Numbered from the stretch's first letter, positions 1 through 8,053 are shown. The stretch is 49,028 nucleotides of DNA from Caedibacter sp. 37-49 (GCA_001898725.1 MKUV01000040.1:1-49028); one strand, 5' to 3'. A program made the numbers and translations. The notes: generated by a model not told the origin, from the sequence alone.

Positions 1-696
1 TAACAGAAAGAGGTTGCCTTTTTTCCTGAAAGTTGTTACTATTAATGTATAGGGTTGAAGAGCTGGCAAGCCCTTCAACAATCTTCGCGAGAGAGCCTAA
101 GGGGCGTGATCAGCCCCACCTTCCATAAAACGTTTTATTTTGTTGGTTTAAGTTTAAGAAAGAAGAAAGGAAAAATGAAGATGAAGTAGAGAGGAGATAG
201 AAGTAAAAAGTAGGAAAATTAAAGGGTTTTAAGGCGCTTAGAGCTGACGATTTAAGTAATGGATAACTGTGTCTTAAAATAAAAATAAAGAATGAACATG
301 ATGAGAGAAAGTGAGACAACAACAATGACTTAAGTAGGCGAAGGACGTACATGACTTATGTACATCTTCTCTTCTGATCTTGCAAGAGTTTTACAGATCA
401 AGAGAGAAAACTCTCTCCCTTGGTACCAGGGAGGCGAGAAGATATAAATTGGATCTTTGACATGGTGAAGAAATTCAGGAAGCCTTTTTATTTGTACGCG
501 AGAGGAATACAAACAAGGAAGGTGTAAGCGACTTAAAATTTAAAAAAGTAGGCCAAGGGTCAATTTTTTTCTGTTATATTTACCAAAAAAATCATTCAAT
601 GTTATTGAAAATACCAAATCATACAGAAATTTTAATCATTCTTTAATAGAAAAATTTTATAATTAATTTGTAATATCAACAAAATGGACATGGAAT
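1..696. other. Long stretch without a convincing gene
   Basis: No credible gene is seen here. Two minus-strand frames (110-352 and 330-512) are open, but their products are low-complexity runs of Ser, Leu and Phe that mirror the purine-rich plus strand, so I treat them as chance. The stretch holds a GC-rich dyad at 101-117 (GGGGC and GCCCC around TGATCA), a looser inverted repeat near 54-80 (GTTGAAG and CTTCAAC), and a dyad near 413-435 around a KpnI-like TGGTACCA core. It could be a decayed gene or the flank of something beyond the left edge. Confidence 0.4.
658..663 (+). promoter_or_regulatory. TATAAT -10 box for the small secreted protein
   Basis: A perfect TATAAT lies 34 bases ahead of the ATG at 697, in very AT-rich DNA. 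No good -35 box sits at the usual distance, so the call rests on the -10 match and position alone. Confidence 0.3.
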
Positions 697-1104
697 ATGA
701 AAAACAAATTAATCGTAATTATTTTATCTTTTATTATAAATTTATCTAACAATTATGAATCAAATGCAACGAATGTTTGCGATGCATTTGTGAGTGTTTT
801 GGAACATCAAAACTTCAAGTTAAGAATACTAAAATCTGGTCTTAATTTTTCAACAATAGGTGGTCCTAATCAAGTTGATGAGTGGAGAGCTAAGGTCAAT
901 TTTACTAATCCAGGAAATATAGGCGATGATGAAATTATAGGAAATAAAAATTTAACTATAAATATTTCACATGTAAACTATAATCCTAATAAGCCAAATG
1001 AATGTCTTATTTTAATTCAACGAGGTAATAATCTTTTTTCAATCGACTATACAGTTTCAAGAGTAACAAAAAGCGCCATAAAAGGTAATGTGAATTTTAA
1101 GTAA
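697..1104 (+). CDS. Small secreted protein of unknown function
   Basis: A 135-residue protein that I do not recognise. Residues 1-24 form a signal peptide (Lys at 2 and 4, then a hydrophobic stretch IVIILSFIINL) with likely cleavage near Ala24, so the mature product is about 110 residues and exported. The mature part is polar and Asn-rich with two Cys (Cys28 and one near 103) that could form a disulfide in the periplasm. It stands alone: a gene-poor stretch lies upstream and a perfect 26-base palindrome lies shortly downstream. It is very AT-rich, which together with the lack of a recognisable family suggests a lineage-specific accessory gene. Confidence 0.7.
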   Translation: MKNKLIVIILSFIINLSNNYESNATNVCDAFVSVLEHQNFKLRILKSGLNFSTIGGPNQVDEWRAKVNFTNPGNIGDDEIIGNKNLTINISHVNYNPNKPNECLILIQRGNNLFSIDYTVSRVTKSAIKGNVNFK

Positions 1105-1142
1105 GAGAGATGACTACGTCTTATAAATTCTTTCAAAAAATC

Positions 1143-1168
1143 ATTAAAGGGCTGATCAGCCCTTTAAT
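1143..1168. terminator. Perfect 26-base palindrome, possible bidirectional terminator
   Basis: The arms ATTAAAGGGCTGA and TCAGCCCTTTAAT are exact reverse complements with no spacer, centred on TGATCA. It lies 38 bases after the stop of the small secreted gene. The minus-strand side is followed by a run of six T; the plus side has only a weak T tract. A terminator is the simplest reading, but a protein-binding palindrome is possible. Confidence 0.45.
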
Positions 1169-1270
1169 GCTAAAATAGTTGACTTGTATATGTCCAAAAT
1201 GAGGAGGACCTTGATTTTAAAAGAAGATCGCGCTTAGATAGTTTTTTAAAATATTTTTTAGAGAAAAAGC

Positions 1271-1930
1271 ATGCTCGTTTCAGACAAGATTTATCTTAGC
1301 CTTTGTACTTTTCTATCCGTAATTATTGTTGTCGGGAATCTTATTTATCAAAAATTTGTTGCACTTCCTCTATTACCTTTTCATACTTTTGAGCTTTCGG
1401 CGGGTGCCGTTCTTTATCCTTTAACTTTTTTGATAACCGACCTTATCACTGAGTTTTATGGCAAAGAAAAAGCCAATTTTTGTGTCAAACTTGGGATGGC
1501 CATGAACATTTTAGTGGCCATGATTATCCTCTTTATTGATCATTTAAAGGCGACATCTTGGTCAAAGGTTGATAGTGCAACGTTTCATCAAGTTTTTGGA
1601 CTCTTTGGTGTTGCGTTTATAGGGTCTGTTCTTGCTTTTTATCTTGCTCAACGCGTTGATATCCTTATTTATTCTTGGATACGTCAGATTACAAAACAAC
1701 GGTTTTTGTGGCTTCGAAGCAATGGAAGCACCGCTATCTCTTTACTCATTGATACTTCAACAGTCGTCACTTTTTTAGTTATTTTTAAGGTTTTGCCGGC
1801 TGATCGTCTAGGGACTCTCATCCTTAATAGCTATTCTTACAAACTTTTCTTTACCCTTTTAAGCACCCCTTTATTTTACTTAAGTGTCAGAATATTGAAA
1901 CAATGGATGAAATCTGAGATAAAAATATGA
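1271..1930 (+). CDS. yhhQ: Queuosine precursor transporter (YhhQ/VUT family)
   Basis: A 219-residue inner-membrane protein with about six hydrophobic segments and the hallmark motifs of the YhhQ (DUF165, VUT) family: YPLTFLITDLITEFYGK at about 50-66 and LRSNGSTAISLLIDT at about 148-162. Family members import queuosine precursors (preQ0, preQ1 or queuine) for tRNA modification; which substrate this one takes cannot be read from the sequence. In a host-associated bacterium it would mean salvage rather than synthesis of queuosine. Its stop overlaps the next start by four bases (ATGA), so the two genes are probably translationally coupled. Confidence 0.88.
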   Translation: MLVSDKIYLSLCTFLSVIIVVGNLIYQKFVALPLLPFHTFELSAGAVLYPLTFLITDLITEFYGKEKANFCVKLGMAMNILVAMIILFIDHLKATSWSKVDSATFHQVFGLFGVAFIGSVLAFYLAQRVDILIYSWIRQITKQRFLWLRSNGSTAISLLIDTSTVVTFLVIFKVLPADRLGTLILNSYSYKLFFTLLSTPLFYLSVRILKQWMKSEIKI

Positions 1931-3018
1931 AAAATTTTTTCAATCCTTTCTTTTTCTGTTTATTTTTGTATAACGCAACAGGCTTTACTTCGGAGGTTAT
2001 TCTTCCTTCTCCGACAGGACCTTATCAAGTTGGAACACAAGCTATTGAAATGAAAGATTCGTCCCGTAAGATGTTGCGCGATTCAGATGGGCGACGTTGG
2101 ATGATTCAAGCTTTTTATCCCACCCCTGCTTCAACAGCTCAACTGTATCCTTATATGCCTGGAACGCTAGAAAATGGCATGATTAAAGATGTTAAAGTAC
2201 TTGTTCATAGCCAACCGAATGCCTCCCTCTTAACGCAGAAACCTTTGCCTGTGATTATTTTTATCCCCGGCTTCGGAGGAGAACGTCAGAAATATACGTT
2301 GTTATGCGAAGAACTGGCTTCTCATGGGTATGTTGTTTTAAGTTTTGATCAACCTCATGTCTCAAACTTCGTGAGGTTTTCTAGCGGAGATGAAATTGTT
2401 GTCACGTTAAAAGACCTTTGGAAGATGCGGGATCGAGATTATCGCTACCAATATTATGACGAAGCTATGGCGGCAGCTATTGCTGACATCACTTATCTTT
2501 TAAACAATTTTCAACCCTTTAATCAGACTTATTTTAAAGGCTTTCTTGATGAAAAAAGGATTGTTCTTATGGGGCATAGTTTTGGCGGAAATGTTGCTCA
2601 TACTTTAGGATTTACGGAGCCTCGCATTAAGGCCATTGTTGATATTGATTCTAAGATTACTGAGCGCAAAATCTATGGGAGGGTTGGCGTTCCCCTAAAC
2701 CCTTTGGGTAAGCCGGTTTTATTTGTTCGTGCAATCAAACAGTATCAAGAAGATGTTGGCAATCAACTCAGTAAGATAAAGGAAGCAACAATTTTTCCAT
2801 TAGATGTTCAACATAGTGCTTTTGCAGACACCGCTTATCTGGTGCAAAAAATTGCTGCTTTAAAATCAACCAATGATTGGGATCATTTTATGAACTGGCT
2901 CTTTAAAAAAGGACCTCATTTCGATAGCATTGATACTAATCTTGGACCCTACTCAGCCGACGAATGGACCAAACTTTATCGTCTACAGATTGTTAAATGG
3001 CTCAAAACAATAAAATAA
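1927..3018 (+). CDS. Secreted alpha/beta hydrolase (PAF-acetylhydrolase-like)
   Basis: A 363-residue protein with an N-terminal signal peptide (about 1-22). The alpha/beta-hydrolase core has an oxyanion-hole loop GFGG (115-118), the nucleophile elbow GHSFGG (216-221, Ser218), a candidate acidic residue in DIDSK (Asp239 or Asp241) and a candidate His297 in QHSAF. Order and spacing fit the platelet-activating-factor acetylhydrolase or dienelactone-hydrolase-like group, serine esterases acting on lipids or small esters. The predicted site is the periplasm or outside the cell. It overlaps yhhQ by four bases. The substrate is not determinable; a lipase or host-lipid esterase is possible. Confidence 0.82.
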   Translation: MKNFFNPFFFCLFLYNATGFTSEVILPSPTGPYQVGTQAIEMKDSSRKMLRDSDGRRWMIQAFYPTPASTAQLYPYMPGTLENGMIKDVKVLVHSQPNASLLTQKPLPVIIFIPGFGGERQKYTLLCEELASHGYVVLSFDQPHVSNFVRFSSGDEIVVTLKDLWKMRDRDYRYQYYDEAMAAAIADITYLLNNFQPFNQTYFKGFLDEKRIVLMGHSFGGNVAHTLGFTEPRIKAIVDIDSKITERKIYGRVGVPLNPLGKPVLFVRAIKQYQEDVGNQLSKIKEATIFPLDVQHSAFADTAYLVQKIAALKSTNDWDHFMNWLFKKGPHFDSIDTNLGPYSADEWTKLYRLQIVKWLKTIK

Positions 3019-3033
3019 TTTTACGCGTAGTTT

Positions 3034-4047
3034 TTAATTATTCGTTTTAATAGTTAATTTAACCTCTTTTGAATTCTGAAAAATTAATTTAGCGGGCGTT
3101 CCAAATGGTAATGGATAATTTATATCGCCATGCCCAAATTGATTTGAACCTAAAACAGGAATATTAAGAGCTGTCATTGTCGTGAGAAAACTTTGCTGTG
3201 CAATTTCTATTCTTGGGGATTCTTCAGGAGCTACTCCGTTTTTAAAATCTCCTAAAATAAGGGCTTTTATACCCTTGAATAAATTGGCGCGGCGGAAATG
3301 TGTCATCATCTCTAAAAACTTGGTTGCAGGCTCTCCAGTGTCTTCAAGGAAAAGAATCTTTCCAGTTGTTTTGAGATGGGTCGGTGTTCCGATACTTCGT
3401 TGAATAAGAGAAGCGTTTCCTCCAACAACCGAGGCTTCTATTTCCTCTTCGAATTTCTGAGGTAAGTTATTAAGAAGGCTAAGGGTATAGTTAACCTCTT
3501 TTGTTTTCCCGGAAAGAATATCGAGAACCAAGTCTAAAGAAGTCGCTTTATTCACGGTAAGCGCTATGTCTTGATTATAGGCTAGGACGGGACAATGAAG
3601 GGAAGGCCAGCCCCACATGGCAGCCAACAAATGAAGGGCGGTTGCATCACTAAAACCAAGGATAAATTTTGGCTTAGAAGGGGCCGGAAGTTCTTCTAGG
3701 GGAATTACAATCTCAGAGGCACCTCTACCTCCCCGTAAGGCCCAAACAGCCTTGCAATCGTTTTCGAATAAAGTTTTCTTTAAATGCTCTTGTTTGTATG
3801 CCACTGTATTTGCATATCCCAAGGGTTGGGAGTCTATTAAAGTCAGAGGCGCTTCTATTTTAAAACCTTTTTTCTGAAGCACTTCGTGAGCTTTTGCTAA
3901 ATTCTGTCTCGTATTTTCATCTCCATAACTGGGTGCAACAACATGAATTTTATCGCCCTTCTCTAGAGGTTCCCATTTTAGGGTTGTGCTTTGACCATTA
4001 AAAGAAATTAAACTTAATAAACCTATACTGAACGCCAAATTTTTCAT
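3034..4047 (-). CDS. Exported S66 serine peptidase (LD-carboxypeptidase/MccF-like)
   Basis: A 337-residue S66 family protein. Visible landmarks are the N-terminal VVAPS (36-40), RGGRGA (105-110), nucleophile Ser133 in GFSDAT, Glu235 in LEDTGE and His306 in FGHGD, the expected Ser-Glu-His triad. Family members cut the L,D bond of muropeptides (LdcA) or inactivate microcin C (MccF). Classical LdcA is cytoplasmic, yet residues 1-21 here look like a signal peptide, so the enzyme is probably periplasmic or secreted. It converges with the hydrolase gene upstream (16 bases apart). A purine-rich AAAGGAT lies just before the start. Confidence 0.88.
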   Translation of the reverse strand: MKNLAFSIGLLSLISFNGQSTTLKWEPLEKGDKIHVVAPSYGDENTRQNLAKAHEVLQKKGFKIEAPLTLIDSQPLGYANTVAYKQEHLKKTLFENDCKAVWALRGGRGASEIVIPLEELPAPSKPKFILGFSDATALHLLAAMWGWPSLHCPVLAYNQDIALTVNKATSLDLVLDILSGKTKEVNYTLSLLNNLPQKFEEEIEASVVGGNASLIQRSIGTPTHLKTTGKILFLEDTGEPATKFLEMMTHFRRANLFKGIKALILGDFKNGVAPEESPRIEIAQQSFLTTMTALNIPVLGSNQFGHGDINYPLPFGTPAKLIFQNSKEVKLTIKTNN

Positions 4048-4149
4048 TTTTTATCCTTTTTTTCTGACACCGTAGATTAATAAGCAGTCCTATTGTAGCT
4101 TAAGGGTGAAACCATTCAAGATTTTTTCTTAAATTCAGGGTAGAGAAGA

Positions 4150-4308
4150 ATGAAGAAATTAAATAAAAAAATAAAAGTAGTTTTGAGTGTTGTAAGCGGA
4201 GTTTTAATGCAAACAATGTCACATGCAAGTTCAAATAAAGATTATGAATCAAAGGTGATCTCTCATGGTCATTCAACAAGTCTTGATATAGAATCAAAGA
4301 TCGCTTAA
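4150..4308 (+). pseudogene. Signal-peptide front end split from the methyltransferase by a frameshift
   Basis: An ATG at 4150 opens 52 codons: a Lys-rich start, a hydrophobic stretch VVLSVVSGVLMQ and a cleavage-like site SHASS, so a signal peptide plus about 28 residues, ending at TAA 4306-4308. The next gene's frame is open from 4287 and reads IKDRLKATLDLALPL before its first usable start. One missing T in the GCTTAAAGG at 4303-4311 would join the two frames as IALKATLDLALPL. I read this as one gene with a single-base deletion, or a sequencing error. Confidence 0.55.
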
Positions 4309-4334
4309 AGGCAACTTTAGATTTAGCTCTTCCT

Positions 4335-5129
4335 TTGCAGGATGAGCTCGCTTTCTTAGAGGAATTAAATCAATTTGAAGTTAGCAGATTTCTTTTAAAA
4401 AATAAGGGCTTGAATGGATATTGGATATCTTATTTAATTCTCTATGGACGACAGAAAGATAAAAGTGAGCTTACTTCTTTAGAAAAATGGTTTCTTTATG
4501 ATGCTCCTGTTATTAAAGCAACACAACAGCGTTTTCGTATTTTTCAAGAACAACTTATTAAATATATTAACAAGGAAACAAAGGTTGCTTCTATTCCCTG
4601 TGGCACGATGGATGATCTATTAAGTTTAAATATACCACATGATCATTACGTGCATTTTTGTGGAATAGATCTTGATAAAAACTCTTTAGAACTTGCTGAA
4701 AAGAACAGTAAGAAATACGCCTATCCTCATGTTTCTTTTCATCAAAGAAATGCATGGAATTTGGGGGCATCTCAAAAATTCGATCTGATTACTAGCAATG
4801 GCCTTAATATCTACGAACCCGACGATCAAAAAGTAGTTCAACTTTATCAGGAATTTTATAAAGTATTGAAAAGTAAAGGAATTCTTATAGCAAGTTTCTT
4901 AACGCCTCCGCCGAATCTTTCAAAAGACTCTCTTTGGAAAAATTATAATAAAGCGGACGTTATCAAACAAAAAGCTATATTTGGGGATATTATTCAAACG
5001 AAATGGCAAGTCTTTAGAACAGAATCTCAAAAGCGTGTACAACTTGAAAAGACAGGTTTTAAAGTATTAGATGTTATTTATGAGACAAAGCATATGTTTC
5101 CTACAATAATTGCTCAAAAAAGAGATTAA
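4335..5129 (+). CDS. Class I SAM-dependent methyltransferase, N-terminally disrupted
   Basis: A 264-residue frame beginning at TTG (4335) with no good ribosome site; its frame is open back to 4287, and a signal-peptide ORF in another frame at 4150-4308 is probably its lost front end. The fold is a Rossmann methyltransferase: VASIPCGTMDDL (about 92-103, motif I), FCGIDLDKNSLELA (about 114-127, acidic end of beta2) and a motif near FDLITSNGLNIYEPDD, followed by a Tyr-Pro-rich tail. The segment FLLKNKGLNGYW ahead of it resembles a conserved N-terminal domain in methyltransferases of intracellular bacteria. The substrate is unknown. If the frameshift is real, the protein would stay in the cytoplasm or not be made. 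Confidence 0.7.
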   Translation: MQDELAFLEELNQFEVSRFLLKNKGLNGYWISYLILYGRQKDKSELTSLEKWFLYDAPVIKATQQRFRIFQEQLIKYINKETKVASIPCGTMDDLLSLNIPHDHYVHFCGIDLDKNSLELAEKNSKKYAYPHVSFHQRNAWNLGASQKFDLITSNGLNIYEPDDQKVVQLYQEFYKVLKSKGILIASFLTPPPNLSKDSLWKNYNKADVIKQKAIFGDIIQTKWQVFRTESQKRVQLEKTGFKVLDVIYETKHMFPTIIAQKRD

Positions 5130-5243
5130 TTCTTTGTGCTATGATCTTTCTAAGAGAAATAGATCAAAGAGTTTTTCTTGGCAATTGAGCAAGATTGTGC
5201 TAAATCAGAGGCATTAAAAACTAAATTTTAAGGCGGTACATTT

Positions 5244-6245
5244 ATGGTCCAGCCTCTTCGTCAACCTTCCGCTCAAGAAACTTCTGAAGTCACCGCTATT
5301 CGTAATACTCCACTTTATAACAATGGGCTTACACCCCAGTGGCAAGGCGTTATTTGGAAACTGCTAGCCTGTCTCTTTTTTGCGGCTATGAATGGAGTGG
5401 TTCGTTATATTTCAGGTGGTACCGGCCAAGAAATTTCGCCTCTTCCTTCGGCAGTTATTACGTTTTGGCAGAATCTGTTTGGCTGCTTAATTATTCTCCC
5501 TTGGGCCCTTAAAGATGGCCTCAAAAGTTTAAAAACAAAATATCCTTGGCTTCAGACAACGCGTGTCGCTGCAGCCGTTTTAGGGATTGTGTTGTGGTAC
5601 ATGTCACTGGCGCATATGACGATCGCTGAAGCAGTGGCGTTAGGATTCACAGGGCCTATTTTCTCAGTTATTGGCGCTAGGCTCTATTTAAATGAGCGCC
5701 TTGGTCGTATCCGATTAATAGGGATTGCTGTCGGGTTTGTCGGCGCTTTCATCATTCTAAGGCCTGATAAGGCGCTATGGGGCTCAGAAGCAACTTACCA
5801 ATGGTTTGTTCTTCTACCGCTCTTTTCTGCGATTGCTATTGCGGTTTCTAAGCTCGCGAGTCGTAAGTTAGGCGCTTATGGTGAAAGCCCAAAAGTGATG
5901 ACGCTTACCCTTTTATTTTTCGTCTCGCCCTGTGCATTTGTGCCTGCTTTATTTGAGTGGGTGTGGCCAACCTTACAGCAATTTTTATGGCTTATTTTGT
6001 TAGGCATGTTCTCAATGGCGGCACATTATTCAACAGCCAAGGCTTACCAACTCGCAGAAGTTGTGTTCTTAACACCGTTTGGATTTGCACGTTTGTTGTT
6101 CAGCGCCCTGATAGGATTTATAGCATTTGCAGAAATCCCAACCTCTCATTCCCTTTGGATTGGCACTACGATTATTGTGGTTAGCTCACTTCTGTTAAGC
6201 TATGAAGAAAAAAAGTTCACGACCGTTGGTCGTAAAGCTTCTTAA
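5244..6245 (+). CDS. EamA/DMT-family transporter
   Basis: A 333-residue inner-membrane protein with a hydrophilic N-terminal tail of about 35 residues and roughly ten hydrophobic segments arranged as two EamA repeats. The first repeat ends in the typical YLNERLGRIRLIGIAVGFVG (about 149-168), the hairpin that marks these drug/metabolite transporters. Family members move amino acids, nucleotide sugars or S-adenosylmethionine; the sequence does not reveal which. In host-dependent alphaproteobacteria such carriers are often used for metabolite uptake. It is preceded by AAGGCGG, a plausible ribosome site, and appears to be its own transcription unit. Confidence 0.85.
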   Translation: MVQPLRQPSAQETSEVTAIRNTPLYNNGLTPQWQGVIWKLLACLFFAAMNGVVRYISGGTGQEISPLPSAVITFWQNLFGCLIILPWALKDGLKSLKTKYPWLQTTRVAAAVLGIVLWYMSLAHMTIAEAVALGFTGPIFSVIGARLYLNERLGRIRLIGIAVGFVGAFIILRPDKALWGSEATYQWFVLLPLFSAIAIAVSKLASRKLGAYGESPKVMTLTLLFFVSPCAFVPALFEWVWPTLQQFLWLILLGMFSMAAHYSTAKAYQLAEVVFLTPFGFARLLFSALIGFIAFAEIPTSHSLWIGTTIIVVSSLLLSYEEKKFTTVGRKAS

Positions 6246-6265
6246 AGGAAATTTTTAGTCTCTGA

Positions 6266-6451
6266 ATAAAAAAGTATGTTTTTTATTCTTTAAAAAACAT
6301 AAATATTGACTGTGAGTGTTTAATATTTGATGATTCAATTATAAATTTCCAAGTTTATTTTAGAGATAGTCAACAAACAATTCTTTTATTTATTGGAAAA
6401 ATTTCGCCTAAGGAAATCTTTGATCCAAATGTTTTTCAAGAAAAGCCTTGA
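6266..6451 (+). pseudogene. Open frame without a start, in frame with the next gene
   Basis: Sixty-one codons follow a TGA at 6263-6265 and end at TGA 6449-6451. The translation has a normal mixed composition (for example ECLIFDDSIINFQVYFRD) but no ATG, GTG or TTG in a sensible place. An ATG at 6276 in another frame is preceded by AGGAA. The frame is the same as that of the next gene (start 6455), so the whole of 6266-6883 is one frame broken by a single TGA. I think it is the front of a decayed longer gene, but it may be chance. Confidence 0.4.
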
Positions 6452-6454
6452 AAT

Positions 6455-6883
6455 ATGTTACATATGTTCATTCCACAAAGTAAGGAAATTCGATCTACTC
6501 ATACTATTCTTCGAAAAAAAACTGATGAAAAAACTCCTCAATTGATAGAGCGCTTGAAAGAACTTGAAAAACAAATAATTCCTATGCTTAATCAGTGGAT
6601 AGAAAAAAATTTAAGCGGCACTCTTGAAATAGCTTCTTATTATGACATGTGTGGTAATTGCCAGGCAACCTTTAGACATGATTTTGATATCAGAAAGCAC
6701 GTAGCAAGGACTATTTTTATTTTATTTATTAACACCATACAGGCTAAAAAGATTGAAGATTTGATCTGGTGTTTAAAAGGTTGGATCTATGATCCACCAA
6801 AATCTGGCTTGACTTTGAGTATGCCCAAGATTAGTCTAATTGTATCAAGTTTAGAAAAATATGGAGATCAAAATGATGACTAA
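6455..6883 (+). CDS. Hypothetical protein with a CxxC motif
   Basis: A 142-residue protein that I do not recognise. It has no signal peptide. The N-terminal third is charged and helical, with Lys and Glu at coiled-coil-like spacing (about 18-52). CGNC sits near residues 66-69, a possible metal-binding or redox pair, followed by a hydrophobic helix and a final SLEKYGDQND tail. It shares its reading frame with the open stretch just upstream, separated by one TGA, so this may be the C-terminal remainder of a longer protein. It overlaps the next gene by about ten bases. Confidence 0.5.
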   Translation: MLHMFIPQSKEIRSTHTILRKKTDEKTPQLIERLKELEKQIIPMLNQWIEKNLSGTLEIASYYDMCGNCQATFRHDFDIRKHVARTIFILFINTIQAKKIEDLIWCLKGWIYDPPKSGLTLSMPKISLIVSSLEKYGDQNDD

Positions 6884-7370
6884 AAATAATTTTTTAAAGA
6901 CTTTTTTAGTATTATTTTCTTTCTATTTTACGACTTCGTGCCAAGCTTCTTTTTTAAGATCTGTAACTTTTGATGACATTCGAGGAGAAGAAGGGGGGGT
7001 TGGTTCTGAATCTCTTAGGACGGTATCCCATATACAGGCTTCAGGTGTTAAATTAACACCAGAAGAAAAAGAAACTTTAATAAACTCTCCATATCTTAAT
7101 AATGTTCATTCCCTCTATATTTTAGATCAATATTTAGATGAGAATTTCATATTAAGGCTGTGTCAGAATACAGCCCTCAAGAGATTAATTAATTTAGAGA
7201 TATCAAAAAACCAAAATATAACAAATCTATCTCTTCAATCAATTTTAGAGAGTGATTTAGGATTAATAAGAGATTTACCACAAATTAGTGGGAGATATGG
7301 TATTCCGAGTTCAACGATATATGTAACTGCTAGTAAAACTTCTATAGTATCAAAGGATAATCAAAGGTAG
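6873..7370 (+). CDS. Secreted leucine-rich protein, truncated by an in-frame TAG
   Basis: A 165-residue protein if started at ATG 6873, which I prefer to 6861 because GGAG at 6863-6866 is six bases ahead. Residues 1-25 are a signal peptide; cleavage is likely near Ala25. Residues about 80-140 carry leucine-rich-repeat-like spacing (VHSLYILDQYLDENFI, then LKRLINLEISKNQNIT), as in LRR proteins of intracellular bacteria that bind host proteins. The frame stops at TAG (7368-7370), but a further 36 in-frame codons of protein-like sequence follow, so the product is probably a truncated form. Function is unknown. Confidence 0.6.
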   Translation: MMTKNNFLKTFLVLFSFYFTTSCQASFLRSVTFDDIRGEEGGVGSESLRTVSHIQASGVKLTPEEKETLINSPYLNNVHSLYILDQYLDENFILRLCQNTALKRLINLEISKNQNITNLSLQSILESDLGLIRDLPQISGRYGIPSSTIYVTASKTSIVSKDNQR

Positions 7371-7481
7371 ATTCTCTTACATCGCTTCGGTTTTACAGTT
7401 GAATATAAGCACCCGATTACAGGAAAAACGACAGACACAACTGTTGACAATGCTGTTAAATTTTTAAAATGTAATTTCTAA
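7371..7481 (+). pseudogene. In-frame continuation of the leucine-rich protein after TAG
   Basis: Directly after the TAG the same frame stays open for 36 codons to TAA 7479-7481. The translation looks like a real C-terminus: HRFGFTVEYKHPITGKTT, then a helix-like VDNAVKFLKCNF. Chance open frames here would not be expected to show this composition. I infer a nonsense mutation in a gene once spanning 6873-7481; suppression of the amber codon is a remote alternative. Confidence 0.5.
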
Positions 7482-7488
7482 ATAAATA

Positions 7489-7524
7489 AAAGGGTCATCT
7501 AATAGGACTTTACTAGCCCTTTCA
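7489..7524 (-). terminator. Terminator-like hairpin after the 162-residue secreted protein
   Basis: On the minus strand AAAGGG pairs with CCCTTT around an inner stem CTAGTA/TATTAG, followed by TTATTTATTT. The stem has a small bulge. It lies about 40 bases after the stop of the gene at 7565-8053 and may also stop plus-strand transcripts. Confidence 0.45.
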
Positions 7525-7564
7525 AGCTGAACTTCTAGCATGGTTATGCTCTTTCTCAAGCTTC

Positions 7565-8053
7565 TTAAAGCGCCGCAATAAGAATTGGTAACCACATAGG
7601 GGCTGTCTTTACAACGACATTGAAAGCTCTTGGGATCAGTTCTGAGAAGATAAACCAACCACCCTTTTTCACGGATGGGATGACAACATCTAACACTGGA
7701 TCATACCATTTTGTCTCAATGCCAGCTGCTTTGCGGACTTCTTCGCGCTGTTTTGTTTCTTCAAGGCGTGCTTCATGGGTTGCTTTAACCGCCTTTAATA
7801 TTTCCTCAGGCTTAAATTCATCAGCTGCAGCTTTGCCTACGGCTTCTTTTACATCAGCTTTTGGTGAGGGTTTTTTAGCTTCTTCTTTTTTTTCTTCTTG
7901 AACAGGCGTTTCAGATGGCTTGGGTTTCGCTGTAATCAGAGGCATCACTTGCCATTTACCTGATGCGGTTTCTTCTTCTATTGTTTCGGCCTTAAAAGGA
8001 TCCGAAAGGATAAAAAGTCCCATGAAAACAGCAAAAATTTGAAAATACCACAT
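7565..8053 (-). CDS. Exported Lys/Glu/Ala-rich hypothetical protein
   Basis: A 162-residue protein that I do not recognise. Residues 1-22 form a signal peptide or membrane anchor. The middle (about 45-105) is rich in Lys, Glu, Ala and Pro and is probably extended or helical. The end (about 125-162) is hydrophobic and may be a second membrane segment, so the protein could be anchored at both ends with a periplasmic middle, or be held in the inner membrane by its tail. A strong ribosome site, AAGGAGGG, is six bases ahead of the ATG, and a hairpin terminator follows, so it is a single-gene unit. Confidence 0.68.
   Translation of the reverse strand: MWYFQIFAVFMGLFILSDPFKAETIEEETASGKWQVMPLITAKPKPSETPVQEEKKEEAKKPSPKADVKEAVGKAAADEFKPEEILKAVKATHEARLEETKQREEVRKAAGIETKWYDPVLDVVIPSVKKGGWFIFSELIPRAFNVVVKTAPMWLPILIAAL

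Noticed and set aside
110-512. Two overlapping minus-strand ORFs of 80 and 60 codons
   Set aside because: The products are low-complexity and rich in Ser, Leu and Phe, as expected from the complement of a purine-rich strand; there is no ribosome site or recognisable family.
4100-4297. A 65-codon minus-strand ORF
   Set aside because: It lies opposite the signal-peptide ORF at 4150-4308, whose translation is clearly protein-like; the minus frame is its shadow.
4303-4311. Programmed -1 frameshift in the methyltransferase
   Set aside because: The direction is right, but the site is not a slippery heptamer and no downstream stimulator is evident; a simple indel is more likely.
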